The notes under the pieces were generated by a model that was not told the DNA's origin, did no database searches, and saw only the letters and a list, made by a program, of their open reading frames with translations. From assembly GCF_014192105.1 (NCBI RefSeq), contig NZ_JACHXK010000005.1, positions 374,804 to 438,803 on the forward strand: a stretch of DNA of 64,000 nt, given 5' to 3'. Below, piece after piece: positions 53,083-61,920 of the stretch; position 1 is the stretch's first letter, and every line of letters starts with the position of its first letter. Source of the stretch: Paenibacillus phyllosphaerae (GTDB lineage: Bacteria; Bacillota; Bacilli; Paenibacillales; Paenibacillaceae). The position numbers and the translations under genes were made by a program.

Positions 53083-54195
53083 CTATTTCATGCTGCGCAG
53101 TAATTCCTGGGCTTTACGCTCGCCGTCGTAATCCGCCGATTGCGCTTCCTTGTACCCTTCATGCGAGTAGATCGCGATAACCTCTTTGCCTTGGTCCGTG
53201 CCGGCAATGGCGATGAACGCTTCTTGCAGCGCCTTCTTCAGGTCGTCGTTCATGATCGGCGAGTTCTTGCTCACGCTGATCGTGTCGTTGTAGATCGGCT
53301 CCGTCACGGCGATGACGTTCGTGTCATCCCAGATCGTGCCTTTGCCGCCGTACTCGCTGGTCCACTTCTCTTCATTGTCGCGGCGTGCGTCGGCATAAGC
53401 GACGATGACGTCGGCTTGTCCTGCGGCCAGACGCGCGAACGAGCTGCCGTAGGAATCGGATTGCGTCACTTTGCTCAGATCCGTCAGGCCTTTGCTGAAT
53501 TTGTTCTGCAGCCACAGCGTCGGATAGATGTAGCCAGCGGAAGAGGAAGTGGACATGACCGCCCAGTTGGCGCTGTCGAGATCTTCCCATGTCAGCTCTT
53601 CGCCTTTGTTCACTTTCGCCGAGAGCTCTTGGCCTTTGGCGGAAGGACCTGCGATGAACAGTGCGCGGTAGTAAGAAGCTTGCTGATCATCCAAGCCCGT
53701 CGTCGGCTTGTTGTCGTTCCAGTCCTTCGCATTGTCCGAGTCGTTCGACAGCGCTTTGCGCGTCGCCGTCAGAATAACTTCGGCGCCATCGTCATACAGC
53801 GTGTATGTACCGCCAGGGATCAGGCCGATGTCCGTCGTACCCGCGCTAAGCGCCTCGCCTACTGCTTCGTAAGTCGTGCCTACGTCGATTTGCACGCTGC
53901 CTACGTTATAGCCTTGCGTCGCCAGCTGATTCTTCAGCAACTCTTTGAGCGGCTCGGTTGTCGTGATGATTTGCTCCGGATCTTTGGAAGGGACGAAGCT
54001 TACTTTCAACACGTCGATCGTCTTGGCCGTATCTGCTGCAGGCGTCTCCGCCGCGTTCGTTTCTGTCTGCGTACCCGTATTTCCCGCATTGCCTGCAGCG
54101 TTGTTCCCGCTGTTGTTGGCATTGTTCGACCCGCAGCCCGCGAGCAACCCGATGGCCAATACGGCAGTCGTAAGCATTTTGAATGTGTTCTTCAC
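53083..54195 (-). CDS. phnD: Phosphonate/phosphite-type substrate-binding lipoprotein
   Basis: 370 residues. Lipobox LLAGC (Cys21), a low-complexity Asn/Gly/Thr/Ala linker (22-58), then a PhnD-type type II binding fold with SFVPSKDPEQI, GTTYEAVGEALSAGTTDIGLIP (core SAGTTDIGLIP) and SSSAGYIYPTLWL. GTG start preceded by GGAGG. First gene of the operon; a Pho-box-like array lies upstream. No C-P lyase genes are in the window, so the ligand (phosphonate, phosphite, hypophosphite or phosphate ester) is open. Confidence 0.92.
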   Translation of the reverse strand: MKNTFKMLTTAVLAIGLLAGCGSNNANNSGNNAAGNAGNTGTQTETNAAETPAADTAKTIDVLKVSFVPSKDPEQIITTTEPLKELLKNQLATQGYNVGSVQIDVGTTYEAVGEALSAGTTDIGLIPGGTYTLYDDGAEVILTATRKALSNDSDNAKDWNDNKPTTGLDDQQASYYRALFIAGPSAKGQELSAKVNKGEELTWEDLDSANWAVMSTSSSAGYIYPTLWLQNKFSKGLTDLSKVTQSDSYGSSFARLAAGQADVIVAYADARRDNEEKWTSEYGGKGTIWDDTNVIAVTEPIYNDTISVSKNSPIMNDDLKKALQEAFIAIAGTDQGKEVIAIYSHEGYKEAQSADYDGERKAQELLRSMK

Positions 54196-54252
54196 TTGGA
54201 AACCTCCACCACTTTTTATATATTCTGTTGGAACTCGATCACTTCAGCAGTA

Positions 54253-54302
54253 TATAACGGCTTTATTAACGACTCGTCAGAGGGAGTTAAAGAACTTGTA
54301 AA
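54253..54302 (-). promoter_or_regulatory. Pho-box-like tandem repeat array upstream of phnD
   Basis: Read on the minus strand, hexamers at an exact 11-base period start at 54302, 54291, 54280, 54269 and 54258: TTTACA, TTTAAC, CTGACG, TTAATA, GTTATA. Three fit the PhoP half-site TT(A/T/C)A(C/T)A at five or six positions. A TATATA minus-10 candidate lies at 54222-54217. Confidence 0.55.
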
Positions 54303-54384
54303 TCGCGCTAGATTCGTTCAATCTGCTAGAGGCTTTGTGCTAGAATGGGGGCAATCTGGCTAGGTATAGGAGTGGGAAGACAAG

Positions 54385-55992
54385 ATGCGAGTCGAACAAT
54401 GCGAAGTGGTGCTGTTGGCAACCAGCGATCTGCACGGTTTTATCTGTCCTCGAAGCTACGCTACCCGCGATGAGGTCGGGCACGGGCTTGCCCGGGTGGC
54501 GAACATCGTGAAGGAGCAACGGCAGCTGCATGCGCATACGCTGCTGATCGATAACGGGGATGCGCTGCAGGGCACACCGCTGACGTACTATCATGCGCGG
54601 GTCAACGCTGAGCCGGCGAATCCCGTCGTCGCTTGCATGAACGAGCTGCGCTACGACGCCGCCGTGCTCGGCAACCATGAATTTAACTACGGGCTGCCCT
54701 ACTTGCGCAGCGCGGTTGAAGCGTCCGGCTTCCCTTGGCTGTCGGCCAATATTCGGGAGGCGGCAACCGGCGCGCCGTTGTTCGGCAAACCGTATCTCGT
54801 TCGCGAGCTGGATAACGGCGTGCGGATCGGGGTGTTGGGCTTGACGACGTCGTATATCCCGAACTGGGAGCAGCCGCAGCATATTGAGGGAATCCTTTTT
54901 GACGATCCGGTGGAAACCGCTCGGCATTGGGTCGATGTGATGAAACGAGAGGAACGCGTCGACGTCGTCGTTGTGTCGTACCACGGCGGCTTCGAGCGTG
55001 ACGTGGAGACAGGCGTACCGACGGAGCCGCTGACGGGCGAGAATGTCGGGTATGCACTCTGCCAGCAGGTGGAGGGCATCAATGTGCTGCTGACCGGCCA
55101 TCAGCATCGCACGATTGAGAGCTGCCACATTAACGGCGTGTGCGTGGTGCAGCCTGCGAATGAAGGGCGGTACTTGGGGAAAGTGACGCTGGAGCTTGAG
55201 CAAGGCGAGTCGGGCTGGAGCGTGGCGAGCAGTCGGTCGGCCTTGATCGACGCCGCGGATTACGGGGCGGACGAGAGGATGGAGCTTATCGCCGATGAGG
55301 TCGAAACGTTAACGCAGACGTGGCTGGACCAACCGATTGGCTTCGTGGACGGCAATATGACGATTGCCGCGCATGCCGACGTCCGGCTCCGCGAACACCC
55401 GCTCATCGAGTTCATCAACCGCGTGCAAATGGACGTCTCCGGAGCGCGCATCTCGAACACCGCCCTGTTCGATAATCTGTCTCCGGGCTTCGGTTCGCGC
55501 ATCACGATGCGGGATATCGTCTCTAACTACATCTATCCGAATACGTTGAAGGTGATCCGCATCTCCGGGCGTGATATCCGAAGCGCGCTCGAGAAGTCTG
55601 CGGAATACTTTGCGCTCGATGCGCAAGGCAAGATCGTCGTCAGCGATGCCTTCCTCCTGCCGAAGCCGCAGCATTACAACTATGACATGTGGGAAGGCAT
55701 CGACTATGTGCTGGACATCGCTCAGCCGATCGGTCAGCGCGTCGTCAAGCTGGAGCTTAACGGCCAGCCGCTGGCTGAGGATGAGCCGTTCGACGTCGTC
55801 ATGAACAATTACCGGGCGGGCGGCGGCGGCAACTTCGCGATGTTCCAGGACAAACCGGTCGTGAAGGACATCGCCACCGACATGGTGGAGCTGCTGGCCG
55901 ACTATATTCGGGAACGGGGCCGCATTACGGCTGGCGCGAACGGGAATTGGCGCGTGGTGAACGGACGGACGAGCAGCATAGATGCACGGTGA
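54385..55992 (+). CDS. 5'-nucleotidase/2',3'-cyclic phosphodiesterase-type metallophosphatase
   Basis: 535 residues of the UshA/YfkN type. The metal sites are DLHG (16-19), GDALQG, GNHEFNYG and GHQH; the C-terminal 5_nucleotid_C domain begins near 310 with NYIYPNTLKVIRISG and NYRAGGGGNF. Unlike UshA it has no signal peptide, so it acts in the cytoplasm. Divergent from phnD with 189 bp between; a TTCAAT-N18-TAGAAT promoter candidate is at 54317-54346. The two transcripts fit a phosphorus-scavenging theme. Confidence 0.9.
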   Translation: MRVEQCEVVLLATSDLHGFICPRSYATRDEVGHGLARVANIVKEQRQLHAHTLLIDNGDALQGTPLTYYHARVNAEPANPVVACMNELRYDAAVLGNHEFNYGLPYLRSAVEASGFPWLSANIREAATGAPLFGKPYLVRELDNGVRIGVLGLTTSYIPNWEQPQHIEGILFDDPVETARHWVDVMKREERVDVVVVSYHGGFERDVETGVPTEPLTGENVGYALCQQVEGINVLLTGHQHRTIESCHINGVCVVQPANEGRYLGKVTLELEQGESGWSVASSRSALIDAADYGADERMELIADEVETLTQTWLDQPIGFVDGNMTIAAHADVRLREHPLIEFINRVQMDVSGARISNTALFDNLSPGFGSRITMRDIVSNYIYPNTLKVIRISGRDIRSALEKSAEYFALDAQGKIVVSDAFLLPKPQHYNYDMWEGIDYVLDIAQPIGQRVVKLELNGQPLAEDEPFDVVMNNYRAGGGGNFAMFQDKPVVKDIATDMVELLADYIRERGRITAGANGNWRVVNGRTSSIDAR

Positions 55993-56002
55993 GACAAGCA
56001 AG

Positions 56003-56035
56003 TGGCCAGCCCCGATGCGGGACTGGCCATTATTT
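56003..56035 (+). terminator. Terminator of the metallophosphatase gene
   Basis: TGGCCAG / CTGGCCA arms (56003-56009, 56023-56029) extended by CCC/GGG, then TTATTTGTT. Confidence 0.7.
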
Positions 56036-56065
56036 GTTGCATAGACGATTCGGAGCTTCGGCGGC

Positions 56066-56842
56066 TTAGAGGGAATCCGCCTCCGATTTATTTTTACTCG
56101 CCGGGGTGAACCAGCCGAGGAGCGCGATCCCCACTAACACCGCATAGAAGATGATCGTCCAGGTCGTGCTATGCGGAAAATGATGATCCAGCACGCCGAT
56201 ATCTTCGTGTGCGAGCGTAATGACCGCAAGCTTCACGCCGACCCAAGCAACGATCGCGTACGCCGTTGTCTCCAGTGCCGGACGGTCAGCTAGCAGCTTG
56301 ACGAACCAAGTGGCCGCGAATTTGATCAAGACGAGGCCCGCGATTCCGCCAAGAACGACGACGATGAATTTGCCGCCGTCCATTCCGCCGAAATTATCGA
56401 GCGGCGAATCCGGCAGTCCGAGCGCGAGCGCCACCGCAGCCAGAATGGAGTCGATCGCGAAGGCGAGATCCGCCAGCGCGATTTTGCCTACGGTCGGCCA
56501 GAATCCTTTGCCTGCGGCGTCCTTCTTGACGTCTTCGCGGATGTTCTCGTTCTCCTTGCCGAACTTCGCCTTAATGATGTGCTTCAGGCCGAGGTACAAC
56601 AGGTACGCCGCCCCGATCGCCTGGATCTGCCACACATTCGCAATGAAAGAGATCGCAAACAGCGCCGCGAACCGGAACACGAACGCCATGATGATACCAT
56701 AGTTGATGGCCCTCTTCTTCTGATCCTCCGGCAGATGCTTCGCAATGACCGCCAAGACGAGCGCGTTATCCGCCGACAGCAATCCTTCCAGACCGATCAG
56801 AATGAGTAGTGCCCACGCATACTCTAACCATAAGGAATCCAA
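56066..56842 (-). CDS. TerC family membrane protein
   Basis: 258 residues, about seven membrane segments. The TerC hallmarks are EGLLSADNALVLAV (about 19-32) and DLAFAIDSILAAVAL near 129-143, each with the acidic residues thought to handle metal. Recent work links the family to manganese export during protein secretion. A TTG start follows GGGGAGA by seven bases. I looked upstream for the manganese (yybP-ykoY) riboswitch that controls some relatives and did not find it. Confidence 0.9.
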   Translation of the reverse strand: MDSLWLEYAWALLILIGLEGLLSADNALVLAVIAKHLPEDQKKRAINYGIIMAFVFRFAALFAISFIANVWQIQAIGAAYLLYLGLKHIIKAKFGKENENIREDVKKDAAGKGFWPTVGKIALADLAFAIDSILAAVALALGLPDSPLDNFGGMDGGKFIVVVLGGIAGLVLIKFAATWFVKLLADRPALETTAYAIVAWVGVKLAVITLAHEDIGVLDHHFPHSTTWTIIFYAVLVGIALLGWFTPASKNKSEADSL

Positions 56843-56997
56843 CTTGAGTTCTCCCCTTTACTTCATGGTAAGTACCGCACACCGACAAAGCCACTCGTCG
56901 TTAATATTGGCTTGCTCTGCTATTGGTATACGGATGAAGTTGGCGAGGGATTTCAAGTTTTTTCCACGTTTTTGACTTTTTGGGGATATGGCCCGCT

Positions 56998-57414
56998 TTA
57001 AGGCTTGGCTCGGCTCGAGCGCATCGCTTTCACCTGCTTGAGGCTGGCATCCTGCGACAGATCCCCATACGCCTCGGATTCAACGGCATATAAGGCCACC
57101 TTGCCTTCGGTATCGTGATGGAATCCCCAGCCGTACCGTTTCCCGAGCGACGACGTCCGCAGACAAGGCTGTCCTTTGGCGAAAAAAGCTTCGCGAGCCG
57201 CTGACCGCTGCTCCTCCGCGACCTCATTGCGCATCGCGTACACTTCGAACAACACGTCTTCCTGCGTATAGCGGTAAGGATGGCCGGCGATCATTTCATA
57301 CTGAAGAACGGGAACGGGCTTCGCATCGCCCTTGGCCTGCGGAATCTCGGCATTTGTTACGGGACAGTCCTCGGCCACGCCGATAAACGTGTCATAATAG
57401 TTATGGTCTTTCAT
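56998..57414 (-). CDS. DUF6157 family protein
   Basis: 138 residues from the ATG at 57414 with GGGGGCA upstream. Characteristic segments are YYDTFIGVAEDCPV near 5-18, GHPYRYTQEDVLFEV, and KGQPCLRTSSLGKRYGWGFH. The family is common in bacteria, cytosolic and uncharacterised. It runs the same way as the DUF3021 gene, 49 bases after it, so co-transcription is possible. Confidence 0.8.
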   Translation of the reverse strand: MKDHNYYDTFIGVAEDCPVTNAEIPQAKGDAKPVPVLQYEMIAGHPYRYTQEDVLFEVYAMRNEVAEEQRSAAREAFFAKGQPCLRTSSLGKRYGWGFHHDTEGKVALYAVESEAYGDLSQDASLKQVKAMRSSRAKP

Positions 57415-57463
57415 GAACGATTGCCCCCTTAGCGGTCGGTTCTGCTGCTTCCTCAATCGGTAA

Positions 57464-57907
57464 TCAATCGGTATAACTATTCGCTTCCAAGGAAGCCTGA
57501 AACCTTTTTAATTTAAGCTGCGCCCGACGATACATCAAGTAGTCGAATAGATTCGCTATGCATATGATGCTCAGCACGATGATCAATGCCGATACGAATT
57601 CCCCTTTGTCCCCCGCACGGCTACCCGAAATCAGGATCAAGGCCCCCATGATCATCGTCGTTACGGCTAAAGCGATAAGGTTGTTGATAAAAAAGTACAT
57701 CCGAGCGTTCGCGAGGCGAATCGGAAGGACCGAAGTGAGCCATTCCGTAAGCAGCCCCACCATGAAGCCGATGCTGCCGCTGGCTAGAACGGCCATGACC
57801 TTATCTTCAAAGAGCGCATCGGACGGGTCATACACCTGCAGGATGATACCCAGGAAGAGACCAAGAAAGAAGGACTTAATCATATTGCCGAAGTGAATAT
57901 TCTCCAT
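57464..57907 (-). CDS. DUF3021 membrane protein
   Basis: 147 residues with four membrane segments and a short basic C-terminal tail. DUF3021 proteins are habitual partners of LytTR regulators and usually restrain them at the membrane. It begins ten bases after the LytTR stop, and AGGAGAA precedes the ATG. The pair is probably a membrane-linked transcription switch. Confidence 0.85.
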   Translation of the reverse strand: MENIHFGNMIKSFFLGLFLGIILQVYDPSDALFEDKVMAVLASGSIGFMVGLLTEWLTSVLPIRLANARMYFFINNLIALAVTTMIMGALILISGSRAGDKGEFVSALIIVLSIICIANLFDYLMYRRAQLKLKRFQASLEANSYTD

Positions 57908-57917
57908 GCCGGTTCTC

Positions 57918-58460
57918 CTATATGTTCAGTGTATTCCTAAGCTTCTTAGAGAACATTTTCGATACTTCCAGTTCCGTCTGGTTATCCATGCGCAGGACGT
58001 ACCGGGAATTAAACCAGGGCACGATCTCTTTGACATGCAACAGATTCGCGAGCTGGGACTTATTGATCCGTATGAAGCCTTTGGCCGCCCAAGTATTCTC
58101 GTAGTATTGCAACGTTTCTTTGATGCTGTACGGCTTCGACTTGGTATGCGCCATGAGACCGTCCGGACCCGCTTCGATAAATACGATATCGCGCGGTTCG
58201 ATCACCGCGAATTTATTATCGCTTAAGCCCGTCAGCGCATGCCAAGCCAGCAGGTCCTCCCGAACGCCGGACACCAGCAGCTTAACGACATCCATATAGT
58301 CGATGGCATCGAAGACGACGCTTAGCTTATCGCCGGGAATATCGAATCCCCGTTCGACGAGCGTCACGTCGCTGTCCGGATCCAGCTCGATCTGATACTT
58401 GGCCAACTCGTGCTTCAGCTTGACATGGACTTTATTCGAACACAATAATTGAACCATCAT
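57918..58460 (-). CDS. LytTR-type DNA-binding regulator without receiver domain
   Basis: About 180 residues. The C-terminal ~95 residues are a LytTR domain (IEPRDIVFIEAGPDGL, GFIRINKSQLANL, NSRYVLRM). The N-terminal part is not a response-regulator receiver; it resembles the short sensory/pairing domain of LytTR-DUF3021 systems. GAGGAG stands four bases before the ATG at 58460 and seven before the ATG at 58457, either of which may be used. Paired with DUF3021. Confidence 0.87.
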   Translation of the reverse strand: MMVQLLCSNKVHVKLKHELAKYQIELDPDSDVTLVERGFDIPGDKLSVVFDAIDYMDVVKLLVSGVREDLLAWHALTGLSDNKFAVIEPRDIVFIEAGPDGLMAHTKSKPYSIKETLQYYENTWAAKGFIRINKSQLANLLHVKEIVPWFNSRYVLRMDNQTELEVSKMFSKKLRNTLNI

Positions 58461-58487
58461 GTGTCTCCTCATGAGGTTGTGGAGTGA

Positions 58488-59666
58488 TTATTTCTCTTTG
58501 ATTCTATCATAGATCATCCTTATTTTTACCAATTCTTCGATACCCTTCTCCGCAAAATCGAGCGATCCGAAGTTAGCGATAAAGATGGTGTCCGTCTTCT
58601 TGTCATATAAAACATACGTTCCGGTAGCTCCGACGCCGCCGTAGACATCGTTCATCGTGCCTAACAGAAATGACAGCTCTCTGAAATCGAAGTACATCAT
58701 CCCCATGCCGTAATAAATCCCTTTGTCATAGCGCTGACTGAAATCCGTCATCTGGCTATAGACTCCGTCTGATAGTAACGCCCCAGCTTCGAGCGCCCGC
58801 ATGAGCGTTAATAGGTCATCCATGGTGGTGACTACGCCGCCTCCGGCCCAATCGACGGATAGCGCATTGCGCTGGCTAACATCGATGCCGTTCAAGTAGA
58901 GGCCTAGCTTATCCGCCTGCTTATCCTTGTCGAACAAATAGCTGTCCTTCATGCCAAGCGGCTCGAATAATCGCTCTTCCAGGATCTTCGCATACGGCTT
59001 GCCCTCAATCGCCTCCAGAATCAATCCCAACAGCACATAGCCCGTATCGGAGTAATGGAATTGTTGGCCCGGCGTTCCTACAGGCTCTTGCCGATCCCGC
59101 GTGAACGCAATCAGATCTGCCGGAGTGAAGGAGAGATCGGGATTAGCCGTGATCATCTCCAGCATGGGCTGCCCGCTGGTTACCGGTCCTTCAAAATAGT
59201 CGGCAACGCCGGATGTGTGGCTAAGAAGTTGTCTAACCGTTACCTGATCACTATAATCCGTGCCATCCACGACGAAGAGCCCCTTCAAGGTATTGGCATG
59301 CAGCCAAGAGGCGATCGTATCGTCGAAGCTGATTCTCCCCTCGTCGACTAACAGACCGAAGATCGCCGCGCACATCGTCTTGCCGACGCTGGCTGCATGA
59401 TAGGGACTATCGGTGCGAACCGGATCGCTTGTGCCGTGATGCGTCGTTCCTGCCGCGAATTGTTCCAAGTAGCCGGTCTGCCCGGAGGCGATCGTTAATA
59501 AGGCGCCGGATAACGATTCATTGTTGGAGACGACTTTCGTTAAATGCCGTTCAATCTTCTCCGTTGCGGCCTCCTCCGATATCGGCCGGTTCACATAGGC
59601 TAATACGCCGATTCCAATGCCCACAAAGACGACGACGCCGACAATAATCCGAATGGCTAGTTTCAT
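58488..59666 (-). CDS. Beta-lactamase-type serine hydrolase (class C/PBP4* fold), membrane-anchored
   Basis: 392 residues. An N-terminal membrane anchor (4-25) is followed by the class C fold with Ser93-x-x-Lys96 (SVGK) and the second motif Tyr205-Ser-Asp207; a GGVGATG segment near the end takes the place of the third motif. Such proteins hydrolyse peptides, D-amino-acid esters or esters rather than antibiotics. The start at 59666 has AAAGGTGG upstream. Twenty-seven bases ahead of the LytTR gene. Confidence 0.86.
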   Translation of the reverse strand: MKLAIRIIVGVVVFVGIGIGVLAYVNRPISEEAATEKIERHLTKVVSNNESLSGALLTIASGQTGYLEQFAAGTTHHGTSDPVRTDSPYHAASVGKTMCAAIFGLLVDEGRISFDDTIASWLHANTLKGLFVVDGTDYSDQVTVRQLLSHTSGVADYFEGPVTSGQPMLEMITANPDLSFTPADLIAFTRDRQEPVGTPGQQFHYSDTGYVLLGLILEAIEGKPYAKILEERLFEPLGMKDSYLFDKDKQADKLGLYLNGIDVSQRNALSVDWAGGGVVTTMDDLLTLMRALEAGALLSDGVYSQMTDFSQRYDKGIYYGMGMMYFDFRELSFLLGTMNDVYGGVGATGTYVLYDKKTDTIFIANFGSLDFAEKGIEELVKIRMIYDRIKEK

Positions 59667-59831
59667 ATGGACCACCTTTCGTTTCACGTTGCTTGCATAC
59701 CTTAATTTAAGCGGCGGTCCGGCCATTGCGGAATAGTTATCGGCTAAGCGGTCGTAACTCGTGGGTAAGAGGGCAATATCGAGGTCCAAAGTTATGCGGG
59801 GAATGTCGGGGAATGGCGTAAAAGGGCATAG

Positions 59832-59862
59832 AAAAAGGCCGTCGAAACGTTCTCGACAGCCT
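59832..59862 (-). terminator. Terminator of the following unknown gene
   Basis: Ten-base arms 59836-59845 / 59853-59862 pair fully only on the minus strand (one G-U), with five A before them; 92 bases past the stop at 59955. Confidence 0.65.
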
Positions 59863-59954
59863 GGGCATCCTAGATCGAGCGATGCCTGACTTATTTGGTC
59901 GCGCGGCTATGAGCGCCATCACTGGCTTCTGCCAGGTGCCCTTCCCTTCATAAC

Positions 59955-60419
59955 TTAATATTCGCCTTTAATGACAAAATACGAGCCTCGAATCGTTCCG
60001 GCCAATGCAGACTTCTGCCTCGCGAACTTAAACTTCCCTTCAAGCTCCTGCGGGATCTCCATCCCTTCCGACAGCTTGAACCCGACGGCCCGCTTCTTCG
60101 GGTCGTCCACGGTATACATGACGTTGATTGAGAGCCCGTCCTCATAAAATACGTAGGCGAATTGGATATTCTCCACCTGAAACCGCGACGTCTCCAGCGG
60201 TCGGGCAGCAAATGCAAGATTACGTTCTTCCTGCAAGACGCGGTTCACGTAATCGAGGGTCTCCTGACTTTCGCTAGCGGGTACCACCGTAAATACATGT
60301 TTGTACTTATTCATGAAGTACCGGGCTTCATTGGCACGTAAGCCTGCCAGCGCCTCTGCTACCGGCGAGGACTCTACCCCAACCGTAGACACGTTCTTAA
60401 AATCAACGATAGATGACAT
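59955..60419 (-). CDS. Conserved-looking cytosolic protein, function unknown
   Basis: 154 residues, no signal peptide or membrane segment. It is an alpha/beta mix with RANEARYFMNKYKHVFTVVP, a charged helix DYVNRVLQEERNLAF, and a beta-rich C-terminal half (FAYVFYEDGLSINVMYTVDD). GGGAGGG lies seven bases before the ATG, so it is very likely translated. I do not recognise a family. It is monocistronic or weakly linked to the YciI-like gene upstream. Confidence 0.7.
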   Translation of the reverse strand: MSSIVDFKNVSTVGVESSPVAEALAGLRANEARYFMNKYKHVFTVVPASESQETLDYVNRVLQEERNLAFAARPLETSRFQVENIQFAYVFYEDGLSINVMYTVDDPKKRAVGFKLSEGMEIPQELEGKFKFARQKSALAGTIRGSYFVIKGEY

Positions 60420-60537
60420 TATTGATCCCTCCCATTCTAGTAGAATAGCCTTTCTATCTATTATGGCCTACCGCTAGCAATCTATCCATGGCTCGAAGCC
60501 ATCCTTTGCGGGATGGCTTCACATGTCATGCTGTCTG

Positions 60538-60864
60538 TTATTTGGGCACAACGGCCATCATCGGATAAAACTCCGTCGTCATAATTCCCGCAATAACGGC
60601 GGGATCTTCTGCGATGAGTTGCGGGACTTGATCGGCATGCTCCACCTCGATGACGGCGAGGCCATGCGGATCGTCCTTTTTCCGGACAGGTCCGAAAACA
60701 AGGGCAATCCCCTGATTCTGCTTTTCCGTCCAATAGGCGATATGCTGGTGCATCGTGCTGCGTTCTTCGGCCGTCATATCCTCCGAGAACGTTGCCCTTG
60801 GCGGCGTGGACCATAACATGAAGTGCATTTTGCCCGGATTGCCGCTTGCGTTGTTATCCGACAT
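60538..60864 (-). CDS. YciI-like protein
   Basis: 108 residues from the ATG at 60864, placed ten bases after GGAGG. The dimeric alpha-beta-barrel family shows here as HFMLWSTPP, MHQHIAYWTE, GPVRKKDDPHGLAVIEVE and IMTTEFYPM. The conserved His/Asp pair of YciI enzymes is present (HQH and DDPHG). Such proteins include dehydrochlorinase-like enzymes; the substrate is unknown. Confidence 0.82.
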   Translation of the reverse strand: MSDNNASGNPGKMHFMLWSTPPRATFSEDMTAEERSTMHQHIAYWTEKQNQGIALVFGPVRKKDDPHGLAVIEVEHADQVPQLIAEDPAVIAGIMTTEFYPMMAVVPK

Positions 60865-60988
60865 GACAGAACAACCTCCAATACCCTTGAGTAGCGGGTC
60901 CGTACCCAGACACCTAATGCTAATATGCCTTAAATGCCTGGCAAAATGCAATTGGCACCCGCGACGTCGCTAACGGCAAGTTTCCTGC

Positions 60989-61828
60989 TTAAACCGATTC
61001 GTTGTTGAAATAGTGTCCTTGTTCAAGGTCCGGCATCAGCGCCGCGTGTACGGGACGCCATCCCACTAGGGCTTGCGTCTGTGCGCTCGACCTCGGAATA
61101 TCGAGCCCTGCGAGTATGCCTAGAAATCCGAAATGGGCGCTTGCCTCTTCGCGTGGAATGCTGCTCGCCGGGAGGTTCAGGCGCTCGCCGATGACGCCCG
61201 CGATGTCTCGGAATGGCACGCCCTCGTCAGCTACACCGTCCAACCGCGACCCGGCCGGAGCGGACTCTACCGCCAAGCGGAACAGGGACGCTGCATCTAG
61301 ACGGTGGACAGCCGGCCAACGGTTGGCCCCGTCGCCGATGTAGGCAGACACGCTTTTGCTTCGCGCGATGTTGATCAACGTTGGCACAAAACCTTTGTCG
61401 CCCTCGCCGTGCACGGTTGGCGCTAACGACACGATCGATGTGCGCACCCCTTGCTGAGCTAGTGCCATCACTGCATTCTCTGACGCTTCCCCATTCGCGT
61501 GAGCCGTAATTACGAAAGGCTTGCCGGAACCTGTGAGCACTTCGCCGATCGCTTCGATGGCTTGAAGATCGGTCCTGAGCGCCCCCGGGAAGTCTGAGAA
61601 GTCGTGATTGAACGCCAGATGAATGACGCCGTCTGCAGCTGCAGCTCCACTGCGGAGGCTTCCCAGGTCTTCCAACGACCCGATATGCGCTTCGGCTCCG
61701 GCTTCCTTAAGTTGCGCGACGCCTTTATCCGAGCGAGTCAAACCGACGACCTGGTGGCCGGCATGAATTAGTTCCTGGACGACGGCAGAACCGATGTATC
61801 CTGTTGCTCCCGTAACGAAAATACGCAT
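60989..61828 (-). CDS. NAD(P)-dependent epimerase/dehydratase-like SDR
   Basis: 279 residues of the extended or atypical SDR type. The Rossmann motif TGATGYIGSAV is at 6-16, and DGVIHLAFNHDFSD lies near 65. The YxxxK catalytic pair is not evident in the usual place, as in the atypical NmrA/YbjT-like members. It is divergent from the MerR gene, with a MerR-type promoter reading into it. AAGGGGAGA precedes the ATG. Confidence 0.86.
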   Translation of the reverse strand: MRIFVTGATGYIGSAVVQELIHAGHQVVGLTRSDKGVAQLKEAGAEAHIGSLEDLGSLRSGAAAADGVIHLAFNHDFSDFPGALRTDLQAIEAIGEVLTGSGKPFVITAHANGEASENAVMALAQQGVRTSIVSLAPTVHGEGDKGFVPTLINIARSKSVSAYIGDGANRWPAVHRLDAASLFRLAVESAPAGSRLDGVADEGVPFRDIAGVIGERLNLPASSIPREEASAHFGFLGILAGLDIPRSSAQTQALVGWRPVHAALMPDLEQGHYFNNESV

Positions 61829-61865
61829 GATGATCTCCCCTTTTGCTTTTGATCTTGACCACTTT

Positions 61866-61896
61866 ACTGTAAACTATAGAGTTAACTCTATAGCAA
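61866..61896 (-). promoter_or_regulatory. MerR-type promoter with palindromic operator
   Basis: The perfect 20-bp palindrome CTATAGAGTTAACTCTATAG (61874-61893) lies mostly in the 19-base spacer between a minus-35 TTGCTA (61896-61891) and a minus-10 TACAGT (61871-61866) reading toward the SDR gene. A 19-base spacer with a central palindrome is the MerR-activated design. Confidence 0.75.
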
Positions 61897-61920
61897 GCGT
61901 TCAAGGAGGAGCGTCATTCA

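Noticed and set aside
56843-56997. Manganese (yybP-ykoY) riboswitch before the TerC gene
   Set aside because: Only a GGGGAG ribosome site resembles the motif; the conserved helices are missing.
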